NCBI GenBank assembly: GCA_965284435.1
Contig: OZ260083.1
Span: 1,240,001-1,304,000, forward strand
Direction: 5' to 3'
DNA: 64,000 bases
Origin: CAIYZT01 sp947461435
GTDB lineage: Bacteria > Pseudomonadota > Alphaproteobacteria > Rhodobacterales > Rhodobacteraceae
Shown here: in pieces, positions 7,498 to 14,893 of the stretch
Numbering within the stretch: position 1 is the first letter of the stretch
Layout: the number at the start of each line of letters is the position of its first letter
The notes under the pieces: generated by a model
What the model saw: the letters and a program-made list of their open reading frames with translations, nothing else
Databases searched by the model: none
Told to the model about the DNA's origin: nothing
Translations under genes and position numbers: made by a program

Positions 7498-8460
7498 ATG
7501 TCCTTTCGTCTTCAACCTGCTCCGCCCGCCCGCCCAAACCGCTGTCAGTTGTTTGGCCCCGGATCGCGGCCGGCGCTGTTTGAAAAGATGGCGGCCTCGG
7601 CGGCCGATGTGATCAATCTGGATCTTGAGGATTCGGTCGCCCTCTCTGACAAGGCCTCGGCCCGCGAAAACATCATCACCGCAATCAACACCCTGAACTG
7701 GGGCACAAAAACCCTGTCCGTGCGAATCAATGGGCTGGACACACCCTTTTGGTACCGCGATGTGGTCGACCTTTTGGAACAGGCCGGGGACCGATTGGAT
7801 CAGATCATGATCCCAAAAGTCGGCTGCGCCGCTGATGTCTATGCTGTTGATGCTCTTGTCACGTCAATCGAACGCGCAACAGGCCGCAGCAAAGCGATCT
7901 CTTTCGAAGTTATCATCGAATCGGCCGCCGGAATCGCCCATGTCGAAGAGATCGCCGCGTCCAGTCCGCGCCTGCAAGCGATGAGCTTAGGTGCCGCCGA
8001 TTTTGCGGCCTCTATGGGAATGCAGACCACCGGGATCGGGGGAACACAGCAGGCCTATTACATGCTTCATCAAGGCGCGCAGTATTGGGGCGATCCGTGG
8101 CACTGGGCGACCGCTGCCATCGTGGCCGCTTGCCGCACGCACGGTGTTCTTCCGGTCGACGGTCCCTATGGCGATTTTTCTGATGACGAGGGCTTTCGCG
8201 CCCAAGCCCGCCGCGCAGCCACCTTGGGAATGGTCGGAAAATGGGCCATCCACCCCAAGCAGATCGCCTTGGCGAACGAGGTTTTCACACCTTCGGCCGC
8301 GGCTGTCGGCGAAGCGCGCGAAATTCTGGCCGCCATGGCCGCAGCAAAAGACCGGGGTGAGGGGGCGACCGTCTACAAAGGGCGCTTGGTGGATATAGCC
8401 TCTATCAAACAGGCCGAGGTGATCGTGAAACAGGCTGAACTGATCGCTGGAAAGGCCTGA
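7498..8460 (+). CDS. mcl1: L-malyl-CoA/beta-methylmalyl-CoA lyase
   Basis: Cleaves L-malyl-CoA to acetyl-CoA and glyoxylate, and beta-methylmalyl-CoA to propionyl-CoA and glyoxylate; in Rhodobacterales it serves the ethylmalonyl-CoA route of acetate assimilation. The 320-residue protein matches the CitE-like HpcH/HpaI TIM-barrel family: N-terminal RPNRCQLFGPGSRPALFEKM, VINLDLEDSVA with metal ligands, IMIPKVG, EVIIESAAGI, and GKWAIHPKQIALANEVF near the C terminus. The start is the ATG at 7498; the frame continues to 7483 without a better site. The other pathway genes are not in the window, so the pathway role is an inference from the family. Confidence 0.92.
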   Translation: MSFRLQPAPPARPNRCQLFGPGSRPALFEKMAASAADVINLDLEDSVALSDKASARENIITAINTLNWGTKTLSVRINGLDTPFWYRDVVDLLEQAGDRLDQIMIPKVGCAADVYAVDALVTSIERATGRSKAISFEVIIESAAGIAHVEEIAASSPRLQAMSLGAADFAASMGMQTTGIGGTQQAYYMLHQGAQYWGDPWHWATAAIVAACRTHGVLPVDGPYGDFSDDEGFRAQARRAATLGMVGKWAIHPKQIALANEVFTPSAAAVGEAREILAAMAAAKDRGEGATVYKGRLVDIASIKQAEVIVKQAELIAGKA

Positions 8461-8609
8461 GATTTGGGCAAGTCTGCCGCGTTATCTTACTGATAAATCT
8501 AATAAGTCTTCAAAGGCGCTTGGGTGGAAATCCAAACGTTTTCTGCGCGGCGTTGCAACTCCTTGCCCTTTTGGCCATATAAGGGGGGTGTATTCGGAGG
8601 GCCCCGCTG

Positions 8610-9569
8610 ATGAACTACCTCGAGTTTGAAAAACCGCTGGCTGAAATCGAAGGCAAGGCCGAAGAGTTGCGGACAATGGGCCGCACGAATCCGGGAACCG
8701 ATGTGTCGAAAGAAGCCGAGGCTTTGGACCGCAAGGCCGAGGTCATGCTGAAAGACATGTACAAGGCCCTGACCCCTTGGCAGAAATGTCAGGTCGCGCG
8801 CCATCCTGAACGCCCCCATACCCGCGACTATATCGACGCCTTGTTCAGCGAATACACCTCGCTCGCGGGGGATCGGAACTTTGCCGATGACCATGCTGTC
8901 ATGGGCGGTATCGCGCGCTTTCAAGATACGCCCGTGGTGGTCATCGGGCAGGAAAAGGGGTCTGACACCAAAAGTCGGATCGAACGGAATTTCGGCATGG
9001 CCCGCCCCGAAGGCTATCGCAAAGCCATCCGGTTGATGGAATTGGCCGACAGATTCCGCCTGCCGGTCATCACATTGGTGGATACGCCCGGCGCCTATCC
9101 GGGCAAAGGTGCTGAAGAACGCGGTCAGGCCGAGGCGATTGCCCGCTCAACTGAAAAATGTCTTCAAATCGGCGTGCCGTTGATTTCTGTCATCATTGGT
9201 GAAGGCGGATCAGGCGGTGCGGTGGCCTTTGCCACGGCGAACCGGGTCGCGATGCTGGAACATTCCGTCTATTCGGTCATCACCCCCGAAGGCTGCGCGT
9301 CAATCCTTTGGAAAGATGCCGACAAGGCCAAAGATGCCGCCGAGGCCCTGCGGTTGACTGCGCAAGATCTGCAAAAACTCGGTGTGATCGACCGCATCGT
9401 GAAAGAGCCGATGGGCGGTGCGCAGCGCGGACGCAAAGAGACGATTGAAGCGGTTGGCAAAGCCATTGAGACGATGCTTAAAGAACTTTCCGGCAAAAAG
9501 CCTGAAGGCCTGATCAAAGATCGGCGTCAAAAGTTTCTCGATATGGGCACAAAGGGTCTGGCCGCCTGA
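8610..9569 (+). CDS. accA: Acetyl-CoA carboxylase carboxyltransferase subunit alpha
   Basis: Alpha half of the carboxyltransferase that makes malonyl-CoA, the committed step of fatty acid synthesis; works with AccD, AccB and AccC in the cytoplasm. The 319-residue product is full length and shows LEFEKPLAEIEGK at the start, RPHTRDYIDALF, GDRNFADDHAVMGG, VVIGQEKG, TLVDTPGAYPGKGAEERGQ and GEGGSGGAVAF, the crotonase-fold oxyanion region. GGAGG lies 10 bases before the ATG at 8610. The other acc genes are elsewhere. The 149-bp leader from mcl1 holds an A/T-rich stretch that could be a promoter, but no confident boxes. Confidence 0.97.
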   Translation: MNYLEFEKPLAEIEGKAEELRTMGRTNPGTDVSKEAEALDRKAEVMLKDMYKALTPWQKCQVARHPERPHTRDYIDALFSEYTSLAGDRNFADDHAVMGGIARFQDTPVVVIGQEKGSDTKSRIERNFGMARPEGYRKAIRLMELADRFRLPVITLVDTPGAYPGKGAEERGQAEAIARSTEKCLQIGVPLISVIIGEGGSGGAVAFATANRVAMLEHSVYSVITPEGCASILWKDADKAKDAAEALRLTAQDLQKLGVIDRIVKEPMGGAQRGRKETIEAVGKAIETMLKELSGKKPEGLIKDRRQKFLDMGTKGLAA

Positions 9570-9814
9570 CACCCGCGCGCCAAGGTCTTGCATAGAAATT
9601 GTTGAATTCGCTTGTGACGCGGCCCCAAAGGTTGCTTTAGATCAATGTCGGTGCCTCATTTGCAGACAAAATGGGCCGATGTGACCTTGGTTTCGGAAAA
9701 CCAAAGCCTAGGCCAAAACGGCTGTTGAACCGAATGGACTGTCTACCATCATTTCAGACCTCAGGCCTTCAATTGGTCTTGGCTGCGGGTCTGAACAACG
9801 AACGGACTGTCAAA

Positions 9815-10429
9815 ATGGATCCTAGCACTGCAACGATGCGCCGGATCACCCGGGCCCGCCTTGGCCTTCAGGCGCGGCTTGTTCAACTTTTCGCCTCTGA
9901 TATGCCGGCTTGGGCCTTCTTTCTGGATTTTGCCCTTTACCCGCCCTTGGTTTTGCTGGGGCTGGGCGTGGCTTTGATAAAGGCCGACCCTTCGCAAACC
10001 GTCGCAGCATGCGCCGCTTTCCTTGTTGGTTTGGCCGTGTGGACCCTTGCCGAATACCTGATTCACCGTTTCGTCTTTCACCACGCCCCTGTGCTCAAGC
10101 CCATCCACATGGCCCATCACGACGCGCCCCGCGCCTTGAACGGCACGCCGACACTTCTAACCGTGGCCGTGTTCTATGTTTTGGTCTTCTCGCCTCTTAG
10201 CGCCCTCGCGGGACTGCGGCTTGGGGCCGCGGCAACAGCAGGCGTCATGGCTGGGTATCTGGCCTACGTCTCGGTTCACTATGTCGTTCATCACTTGGGC
10301 AGCGGTGGCCGGCCCCTCTTGCGCCGCTTGATCCGGCTCCACGCCGTCCATCATCACGACTCTGATCACAATTTCGGCGTCACATCGGCCCTCTGGGACC
10401 GGGTGTTCGGAACATTGGCCCGGCGCTAG
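9815..10429 (+). CDS. Sterol desaturase / fatty acid hydroxylase family membrane protein
   Basis: Membrane di-iron oxygenase family, 204 residues from the ATG at 9815. Four hydrophobic segments are visible, such as LYPPLVLLGLGVALI and LLTVAVFYVLVFSPL. The histidine clusters expected to bind iron are present: EYLIHRFVFHH, HMAHHDAP, HYVVHHL and HAVHHHDSDHNFGVT. The frame is open back to 9671, but that extension is not hydrophobic, has no family resemblance and starts without a ribosome site. The substrate (fatty acid, carotenoid or sterol-like lipid) cannot be told. The 245-bp gap after accA has no terminator I can support. Confidence 0.83.
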   Translation: MDPSTATMRRITRARLGLQARLVQLFASDMPAWAFFLDFALYPPLVLLGLGVALIKADPSQTVAACAAFLVGLAVWTLAEYLIHRFVFHHAPVLKPIHMAHHDAPRALNGTPTLLTVAVFYVLVFSPLSALAGLRLGAAATAGVMAGYLAYVSVHYVVHHLGSGGRPLLRRLIRLHAVHHHDSDHNFGVTSALWDRVFGTLARR

Positions 10430-10439
10430 GCGCAGGTGC

Positions 10440-11045
10440 CTACCACCACCCCAGATGGGCCCGCGTGGCGCGTTCGGCATCATAAGTGCCGCCATTGATC
10501 TCGCCGCTCGTGGCATCGTCCAGCATCGCACCCACCGAGGGAAGCCCCGCCGACATGTCCCCCAAGGTCCACAATTCCGAACGCTGAAGCGCCCTTGCAC
10601 ATTGGGAATAGACTTCGCCCACACGAATGACGATCACACTTCGGGGATTCTTCCCGTCGCGTTCAAAACGGGTGCACAGGGCTGGATCGGCCGTCAGCCG
10701 CGCGGTGCCGTTAACCCGCACCGCCGTGGTCGATCCCGCAACCAGAAAAATCAGCGACACCCGGCCGTCGCGAACGATGTTGCGCAGGCTATCAATCCGC
10801 TCGTTTCCTTTCCAATCCGGCATGAGCAACGTTTCAGGATCTTCGATCGTCACCACAGATCCGGCATCCCCGCGCGGGCTGCCATCGGTGCCCTCGGGGC
10901 CGACCGTGGACAGGATGCAAAACCGCGACGCCGCGATGAACCCGGCATAGGCCGGGGTCACATGGGCCGTTACCTTCCGAAGGGCAGGGGCCATTGGCGT
11001 GCCATAGTGGCTGTGCAAAACCTCAAGGTCATCAATCCAGTCCAT
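10440..11045 (-). CDS. Pyridoxamine 5'-phosphate oxidase family (FMN-binding split barrel) protein
   Basis: Soluble 201-residue protein of the PNPOx-like flavin-binding superfamily, in the group often called MSMEG_1061-like. Residues about 40-125 form the split barrel: ASRFCILSTVGPEGTDGSPRGD, ETLLMPDWKGNERIDSLRNI and VSLIFLVAGSTTAVRVNGTA. The C-terminal half includes ARALQRSELW. The start ATG at 11045 shares one base with the stop of the TfoX-like gene (TGATG); a GTG at 11048 is also possible. It is the last gene of the five-gene ftsE operon. The reaction is not known; the real pdxH is typically a different paralogue. Confidence 0.85.
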   Translation of the reverse strand: MDWIDDLEVLHSHYGTPMAPALRKVTAHVTPAYAGFIAASRFCILSTVGPEGTDGSPRGDAGSVVTIEDPETLLMPDWKGNERIDSLRNIVRDGRVSLIFLVAGSTTAVRVNGTARLTADPALCTRFERDGKNPRSVIVIRVGEVYSQCARALQRSELWTLGDMSAGLPSVGAMLDDATSGEINGGTYDAERATRAHLGWW

Positions 11046-11368
11046 CACGGGGCTCTCTTTGGCGTCTTTGGTTTTGGGGTGGGCAAGGCATCTGCAAGGG
11101 CAAGTGCCGCATGGGCCAGAATCTCAGGCTCATCCAGCCAGGGATCGGCCACGATATAGGCCTTCGATCCCGGATACGCCTCTCCCAATTCGGCATTGGG
11201 CAACAAGGCCCGTGCCTCAGGCAGATTTTTCAAGAACAACGTATCATCGCAGATAAACCCGATCACCTTGTCTTGCAGATAAATCGCATATTCCCCGAAC
11301 ATGGACCGAACACTCGTCCCGGGTATCGCGTCCAAGATCGGCCCAAGAGTTTCTTTTCGGGTTGTCAT
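11045..11368 (-). CDS. TfoX/Sxy family N-terminal domain protein
   Basis: Small 107-residue protein with the TfoX N-terminal fold: LGPILDAIPGTSVRSMFGEYAIYL, then VIGFICDDTLFLKN and SKAYIVADPWLDEPE. In Haemophilus and Vibrio full-length Sxy/TfoX induces competence, but single-domain alphaproteobacterial members are of unknown role. The ATG at 11368 is linked to plsC by a TGATG overlap, which favours it over the longer frame that begins upstream inside plsC. The C-terminal end is proline- and lysine-rich (PTPKPKTPKRAP). Confidence 0.83.
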   Translation of the reverse strand: MTTRKETLGPILDAIPGTSVRSMFGEYAIYLQDKVIGFICDDTLFLKNLPEARALLPNAELGEAYPGSKAYIVADPWLDEPEILAHAALALADALPTPKPKTPKRAP

Positions 11369-12096
11369 CAGGGGGCTTTCCAACCTGCTTCGTGCATCAA
11401 TCTGTCAGAACCGGTTTCAACGGCCGCTTCCATTGCCCGCATGAACTCAGCATTGGGCAGTCCGGGGGCAATGGGCGGCAGGAATTCGACCACGGCCAAA
11501 CCCGAATGGCGCAAGATACCACGTTTGGGCCAAAACAGCCCAACATTTGTGGCCACGGGATGGCATGGCTGGCCCAACTGCGAATACAGCGCGGCCGTGC
11601 CGATCTTATAGGGCTTCTTGTCACCGGGCCCAACGCGTGTGCCCTGCGGATAAATCACCAATTGCCCGGGGCGCTCCAACCCAGACTGAACGTCCGCCAT
11701 CATTTTGGTGATCGCCGTGCCCCGTGCCCCGCGTTTCACCGGAACACAGCCCAAGCGCAAGGCGTACCACCCCAAGATCGGCGCATAACGCAGTTCGTTC
11801 TTCATGATGAACTTCGCGCGCGGCACGGCACCGTAAATCAGAATGATATCCAGAAAACTTTGATGTTTCGCGGCGATCAACGCCTCGGTCTGGGGCGGCG
11901 CACCGCGGACTTCGGTCCGAAGTCCGCACAAAACCCGAAGCGACGCCCGCACCCACCGGCAATAAGCGTGGGCAGCACGCGTTGCCCCATCGCGGTCAAC
12001 AATCGCCGCCGGAAGATAGGCCAGTCCGATGGGAACCATCGCGGCATACATTTGCACGATAAAGATCAATGACATGATCCAGCGCAGGGCGATCAT
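11368..12096 (-). CDS. plsC: 1-acyl-sn-glycerol-3-phosphate acyltransferase
   Basis: Acylates lysophosphatidic acid to phosphatidic acid at the inner membrane. The 242-residue product has an N-terminal membrane segment (MSLIFIVQMYAAMVPIGLAY) and the four acyltransferase blocks: AKHQSFLD with the HX4D catalytic pair near residue 77, a lysine-containing block PVKRGARGTAI, VIYPQGTRVGPG, and a final proline-containing block around CHPVATNVG. Start and stop codons interlock with ftsX upstream and the TfoX-like gene downstream (TGATG at both ends), so it is in the same operon as ftsEX. Confidence 0.92.
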   Translation of the reverse strand: MIALRWIMSLIFIVQMYAAMVPIGLAYLPAAIVDRDGATRAAHAYCRWVRASLRVLCGLRTEVRGAPPQTEALIAAKHQSFLDIILIYGAVPRAKFIMKNELRYAPILGWYALRLGCVPVKRGARGTAITKMMADVQSGLERPGQLVIYPQGTRVGPGDKKPYKIGTAALYSQLGQPCHPVATNVGLFWPKRGILRHSGLAVVEFLPPIAPGLPNAEFMRAMEAAVETGSDRLMHEAGWKAP

Positions 12097-12983
12097 CAGG
12101 TTATTCTCCGCAGATTGCTCAATGAGGCCGTGCGGGTGGCCAAAAACCCAACCAAGGCGGCAAGAACCGGCAAAAGCAGGGGCAGCAGCCAGCCCGCACC
12201 CTGAAATCCCAGACCGGTCAGAAAACTGCCCGCGTCATCTTGCGCCGGCAACACAAAGATCGCCGCCATGCCGAATACAGTGCCAATACAGGCGCCGCCG
12301 GCCGCGCGCAGGGTAAACCTGCGGACGAAGGCGCGGGCAATGTAGTCGTCCTTTGCCCCAACCAGCCGAAGCACACGAATGACCTGCGAATTGGCGGCCA
12401 GCGCCGCTCTCGCAGCCAAGGTGATCATCGCCGCCATGGTGGCCCCGATCAAGAAAACTGACAAATAGCCCAATATGCGCAACCGGGTTGCGGCGGCGGC
12501 CAAGGGTTCGCGCCATCGGCTGTGATCATCCAGAACGGCGCCGGGCGCTTCGGCCTGAAGCCTTTGGCGAAGGCCGTCGCGGTCGTATCCTTCTGACCCT
12601 TCGGTAATTTCCACCAACTGCGGCAGCGGCAGGTCTGCCAAAGGAAGATCGGGGCCGAACCAGGGTTCCAACAGCTTTTGTTGTTCCGCCAGATCCAGCG
12701 CGCGCGCCGCCGATATTCCCGGTGTCGTCGATAGCACCTCCAGCACCGCAGCGGTTTGCAAGGCCAATTGATCTGCCGGAGCCGAGATTCGGACCGTCGC
12801 AGAGCGATCAAGGGCCGCAGACCAGCGTTCTGCCAGTCGTCCAGAGGCCAAGGCCAGCGCCAAGGCAAAGACGGCCAGAAAAGCCATCGCGGCGGCCGTG
12901 GCCGTCGTCAGCCATGCCGTGGGTCCTGATGGCGGCACAACACCGTCCCCATGGTCAGATAAAATGGCCGGCAGCTTAATCAC
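12096..12983 (-). CDS. ftsX: Cell division protein FtsX (permease-like)
   Basis: Inner-membrane partner of FtsE; the complex controls periplasmic cell-wall hydrolases at the division septum. The 295-residue protein has four hydrophobic segments: TATAAAMAFLAVFALALALA near residue 30, ILGYLSVFLIGATMAAMITLA, CIGTVFGMAAIFVLP, and GWLLPLLLPVLAALVGFLA. Between the first two lies a periplasmic domain of about 130 residues beginning with SAALDRSATVRISA. The start overlaps ftsE by 4 bp. Rhodobacterial FtsX is divergent in sequence, so the name leans partly on the FtsE context. Confidence 0.88.
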   Translation of the reverse strand: MIKLPAILSDHGDGVVPPSGPTAWLTTATAAAMAFLAVFALALALASGRLAERWSAALDRSATVRISAPADQLALQTAAVLEVLSTTPGISAARALDLAEQQKLLEPWFGPDLPLADLPLPQLVEITEGSEGYDRDGLRQRLQAEAPGAVLDDHSRWREPLAAAATRLRILGYLSVFLIGATMAAMITLAARAALAANSQVIRVLRLVGAKDDYIARAFVRRFTLRAAGGACIGTVFGMAAIFVLPAQDDAGSFLTGLGFQGAGWLLPLLLPVLAALVGFLATRTASLSNLRRIT

Positions 12984-13651
12984 AGATCCGCCCCCGCCAG
13001 TTGCAAGCGCCGCTTTGCGATCCGCAGAACACGCGTTGCGACCTGTGATTTGGCTTGGCGGATCAAGTTCAGATCATGTGTTGCAATCAAGATCGTCTTG
13101 CCCATTCGGTTCAGTTCCACCAGCAAAGCCAAAAGCCGAAGCGACATGTCCCAATCAAGGTTCCCTGTCGGCTCATCCGCCAGAATCACATCTGGCCCCA
13201 TGATGACGGCGCGGGCCAATGCCGCCCTTTGCCGCTCTCCGCCCGACAGCGACGGAGGAAGGGCATTGGTGAGTTTTTCAAGGCCAACCCATGTCAAAAG
13301 ATCTTTGATATCAGAATCTTGAACCGCCTTGCCCGCCACTGTCAGCGGCAACCCGACGTTTGACAGAAGGGGCAAATGATCCAGGAACTGGCAATCTTGG
13401 TGCACAACGCCAATCCGCCGCCGGGTCAGCGCCATTTCATCGCGGCTCAGGTCGCGCACGTTTCGGTCAAAAAGGGTGACGTGACCGCTGGTTGCCAACA
13501 GGTCCCCATAGCACAGCTTCAAAAAGGTTGACTTGCCCGCGCCCGATGGGCCCGTCAAAAAGTGGAAAGAGCCTGGCGCAAGGCGTAGCGACACCTCTGA
13601 CAGAAGATCGCCCCCGCCATAGTTGAAGGCCACATTTTCAAGATTGATCAA
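12980..13651 (-). CDS. ftsE: Cell division ATP-binding protein FtsE
   Basis: ABC-type ATPase that drives FtsX. It shows Walker A GPSGAGKST, the Q-loop VHQDCQFLDHLPL, the signature LSGGERQR, Walker B VILADEPTGNLD and the switch His in IATHDLN. I prefer the TTG start at 13651 (LINLENVAFNYGG, 223 residues) because AAGGGG lies 8 bases before it and the domain begins there as in relatives; an ATG at 13696 would add 15 residues without a ribosome site. It is the first gene of the ftsE-ftsX-plsC-tfoX-PNPOx operon and is divergent from the zinc-ribbon gene. Confidence 0.93.
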   Translation of the reverse strand: MINLENVAFNYGGGDLLSEVSLRLAPGSFHFLTGPSGAGKSTFLKLCYGDLLATSGHVTLFDRNVRDLSRDEMALTRRRIGVVHQDCQFLDHLPLLSNVGLPLTVAGKAVQDSDIKDLLTWVGLEKLTNALPPSLSGGERQRAALARAVIMGPDVILADEPTGNLDWDMSLRLLALLVELNRMGKTILIATHDLNLIRQAKSQVATRVLRIAKRRLQLAGADL

Positions 13652-13733
13652 ACAAATGCCCCTTGGCTCGCCCAGTGGTGATGCAGAATTGCGCATGGGG
13701 GCGGCGGTTGCAACGCCGGGCAGACGATATATG

Positions 13734-13758
13734 GCACAAAGCCTTGGATAATTTGTGC
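13734..13758. promoter_or_regulatory. Inverted repeat in the ftsE / zinc-ribbon gene divergent region
   Basis: GCACAAA at 13734-13740 and TTTGTGC at 13752-13758 are exact inverted repeats separated by 11 bases, in the 163-bp gap between the divergent ftsE and zinc-ribbon genes. The half-site resembles the palindrome before rpsU at 29102-29116. A regulator-binding role is only inferred. Confidence 0.3.
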
Positions 13759-13814
13759 ACTGTTGCTAGAACATGAAAGAAAGCCGACCGAAATGGCTGA
13801 CTGGGGCGGGTAGA

Positions 13815-14633
13815 ATGCGACTGGTTTGTCCGAATTGCGATGCCGAATACGAGGTGGACGCCGCCTTGATCCCAGACAGTGGGCGAGACGTCCAATGTTC
13901 CAATTGCGGACATGCATGGTTTCAGGCCTCCCCCACGGTGCAAGCCGAAAGCTCCGCAGAAGCAGCGCTGTTTGCCTCTGCCGCCCGCGCGGATGAGGTC
14001 GAGGACGACCCTCCCTATGACGCCGCACCTGCGTTTGCTGCCGCGCCTTCCCGGGCAGCGGCCGCGCCGCCGATGACGCGGAACATTGACGCATCAGTTC
14101 TGGCCGTCTTGCGCGAAGAGGCAGAGCGGGAAAGTCTTGCCCGCAAGGCTGAGGGTAACAGCCTTGAAACGCAGGACGAATTGGGCCTTGCCGGAACAGC
14201 CCCGGGTGGCGCCACGCCAAATGATCGCATCGCGCGGATGAAAAACGATGCGGAGTCCGGCCCCTCGGCTTCGGTCTCTCCAAAGTCGGCATCCGCCAAA
14301 AGCGAGATGTTGCCAGAGATTGACGCCATAAATTCCACCCTGCGTGCGAAAACGGAACGCAGAACCGGCGATCAGGCGGCGATTGCCGAAACCATGGCCT
14401 CTGACGCCAAGTCTGCGGGCGGCTTCCGGCGCGGCTTTTTGCTGTCGATGACGGTGATCATTCTGGCGCTGGCCCTGTATCTCGCCACGCCTTTCTTGAT
14501 AGAGAAGATCCCGGCGGCCGCCAGTCCGCTGCGCGCCTATGTCAGCTACGTCGATGGCCTTCGCGCAGTTCTTGATCGGCTTTTACAGATGCTGATCGCC
14601 CAGATCTCTGCGCTGACCGATGGTGCCCGGTAG
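13815..14633 (+). CDS. Zinc-ribbon (MJ0042-type) membrane protein
   Basis: A 272-residue protein. The first 40 residues are a zinc ribbon of the MJ0042 class: RLVCPNCDAEYEVDAALIPD, then VQCSNCGHAWFQ, giving two CxxC pairs. A long Ala/Ser/Glu-rich linker follows. One transmembrane helix (FLLSMTVIILALALYLATPFL) lies near residue 215 and a short tail after it. Such proteins are common in Rhodobacterales beside ftsE, with unknown function. I use the ATG at 13815 because the zinc ribbon starts there; the longer frame from 13773 adds nothing conserved. Confidence 0.85.
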   Translation: MRLVCPNCDAEYEVDAALIPDSGRDVQCSNCGHAWFQASPTVQAESSAEAALFASAARADEVEDDPPYDAAPAFAAAPSRAAAAPPMTRNIDASVLAVLREEAERESLARKAEGNSLETQDELGLAGTAPGGATPNDRIARMKNDAESGPSASVSPKSASAKSEMLPEIDAINSTLRAKTERRTGDQAAIAETMASDAKSAGGFRRGFLLSMTVIILALALYLATPFLIEKIPAAASPLRAYVSYVDGLRAVLDRLLQMLIAQISALTDGAR

Positions 14634-14702
14634 ATCGTCCGATAAACTGATATTGGCGGCCCGTGCGGCAACCCCATCAACACAAGATGCTGCAAGATCG
14701 GA

Positions 14703-14802
14703 AAGGTGAGAGGCTGGACAACGACCCAAGCGGGTCTCGTTACGGCTGCTTCCTTCCGGACCTGACCGGGTTGGCGAGGCGCTTACCCGCGCCAACCTCT
14801 CG
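14703..14802 (-). ncRNA. ffs: Signal recognition particle RNA (4.5S type)
   Basis: Read on the minus strand, the region holds the universal SRP domain IV core GGTCAGGTCCGGAAGGAAGC, with the GGAA tetraloop-type apex and the asymmetric internal loop. The ends pair: GAGAGGTTGGC at the 5' side (from about 14801) and CCAGCCTCTC at the 3' side (to about 14708), giving one long hairpin of about 98 nt, the usual bacterial small form. It binds Ffh and directs membrane-protein translation. Ends are estimated from the helix and could be off by a few bases. A minus-strand open frame over it (14583-14867) is therefore spurious. Confidence 0.93.
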
Positions 14803-14893
14803 AAAGTCGATATAAGTGCGGTGGCTAAGATTCGCAAGCGGCGCGTGACAGGGCGGTATTCACACATTAACCTGACCGTCGAAGGAGACTGTC

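Noticed and set aside
9671..9814. N-terminal extension of the fatty-acid-hydroxylase-like gene
   Set aside because: The 48 extra codons are polar, not conserved with the family and without a ribosome site, so the ATG at 9815 is used.
14583..14867. 94-codon minus-strand open frame over the SRP RNA
   Set aside because: The region is explained by the ffs RNA hairpin with its conserved core.
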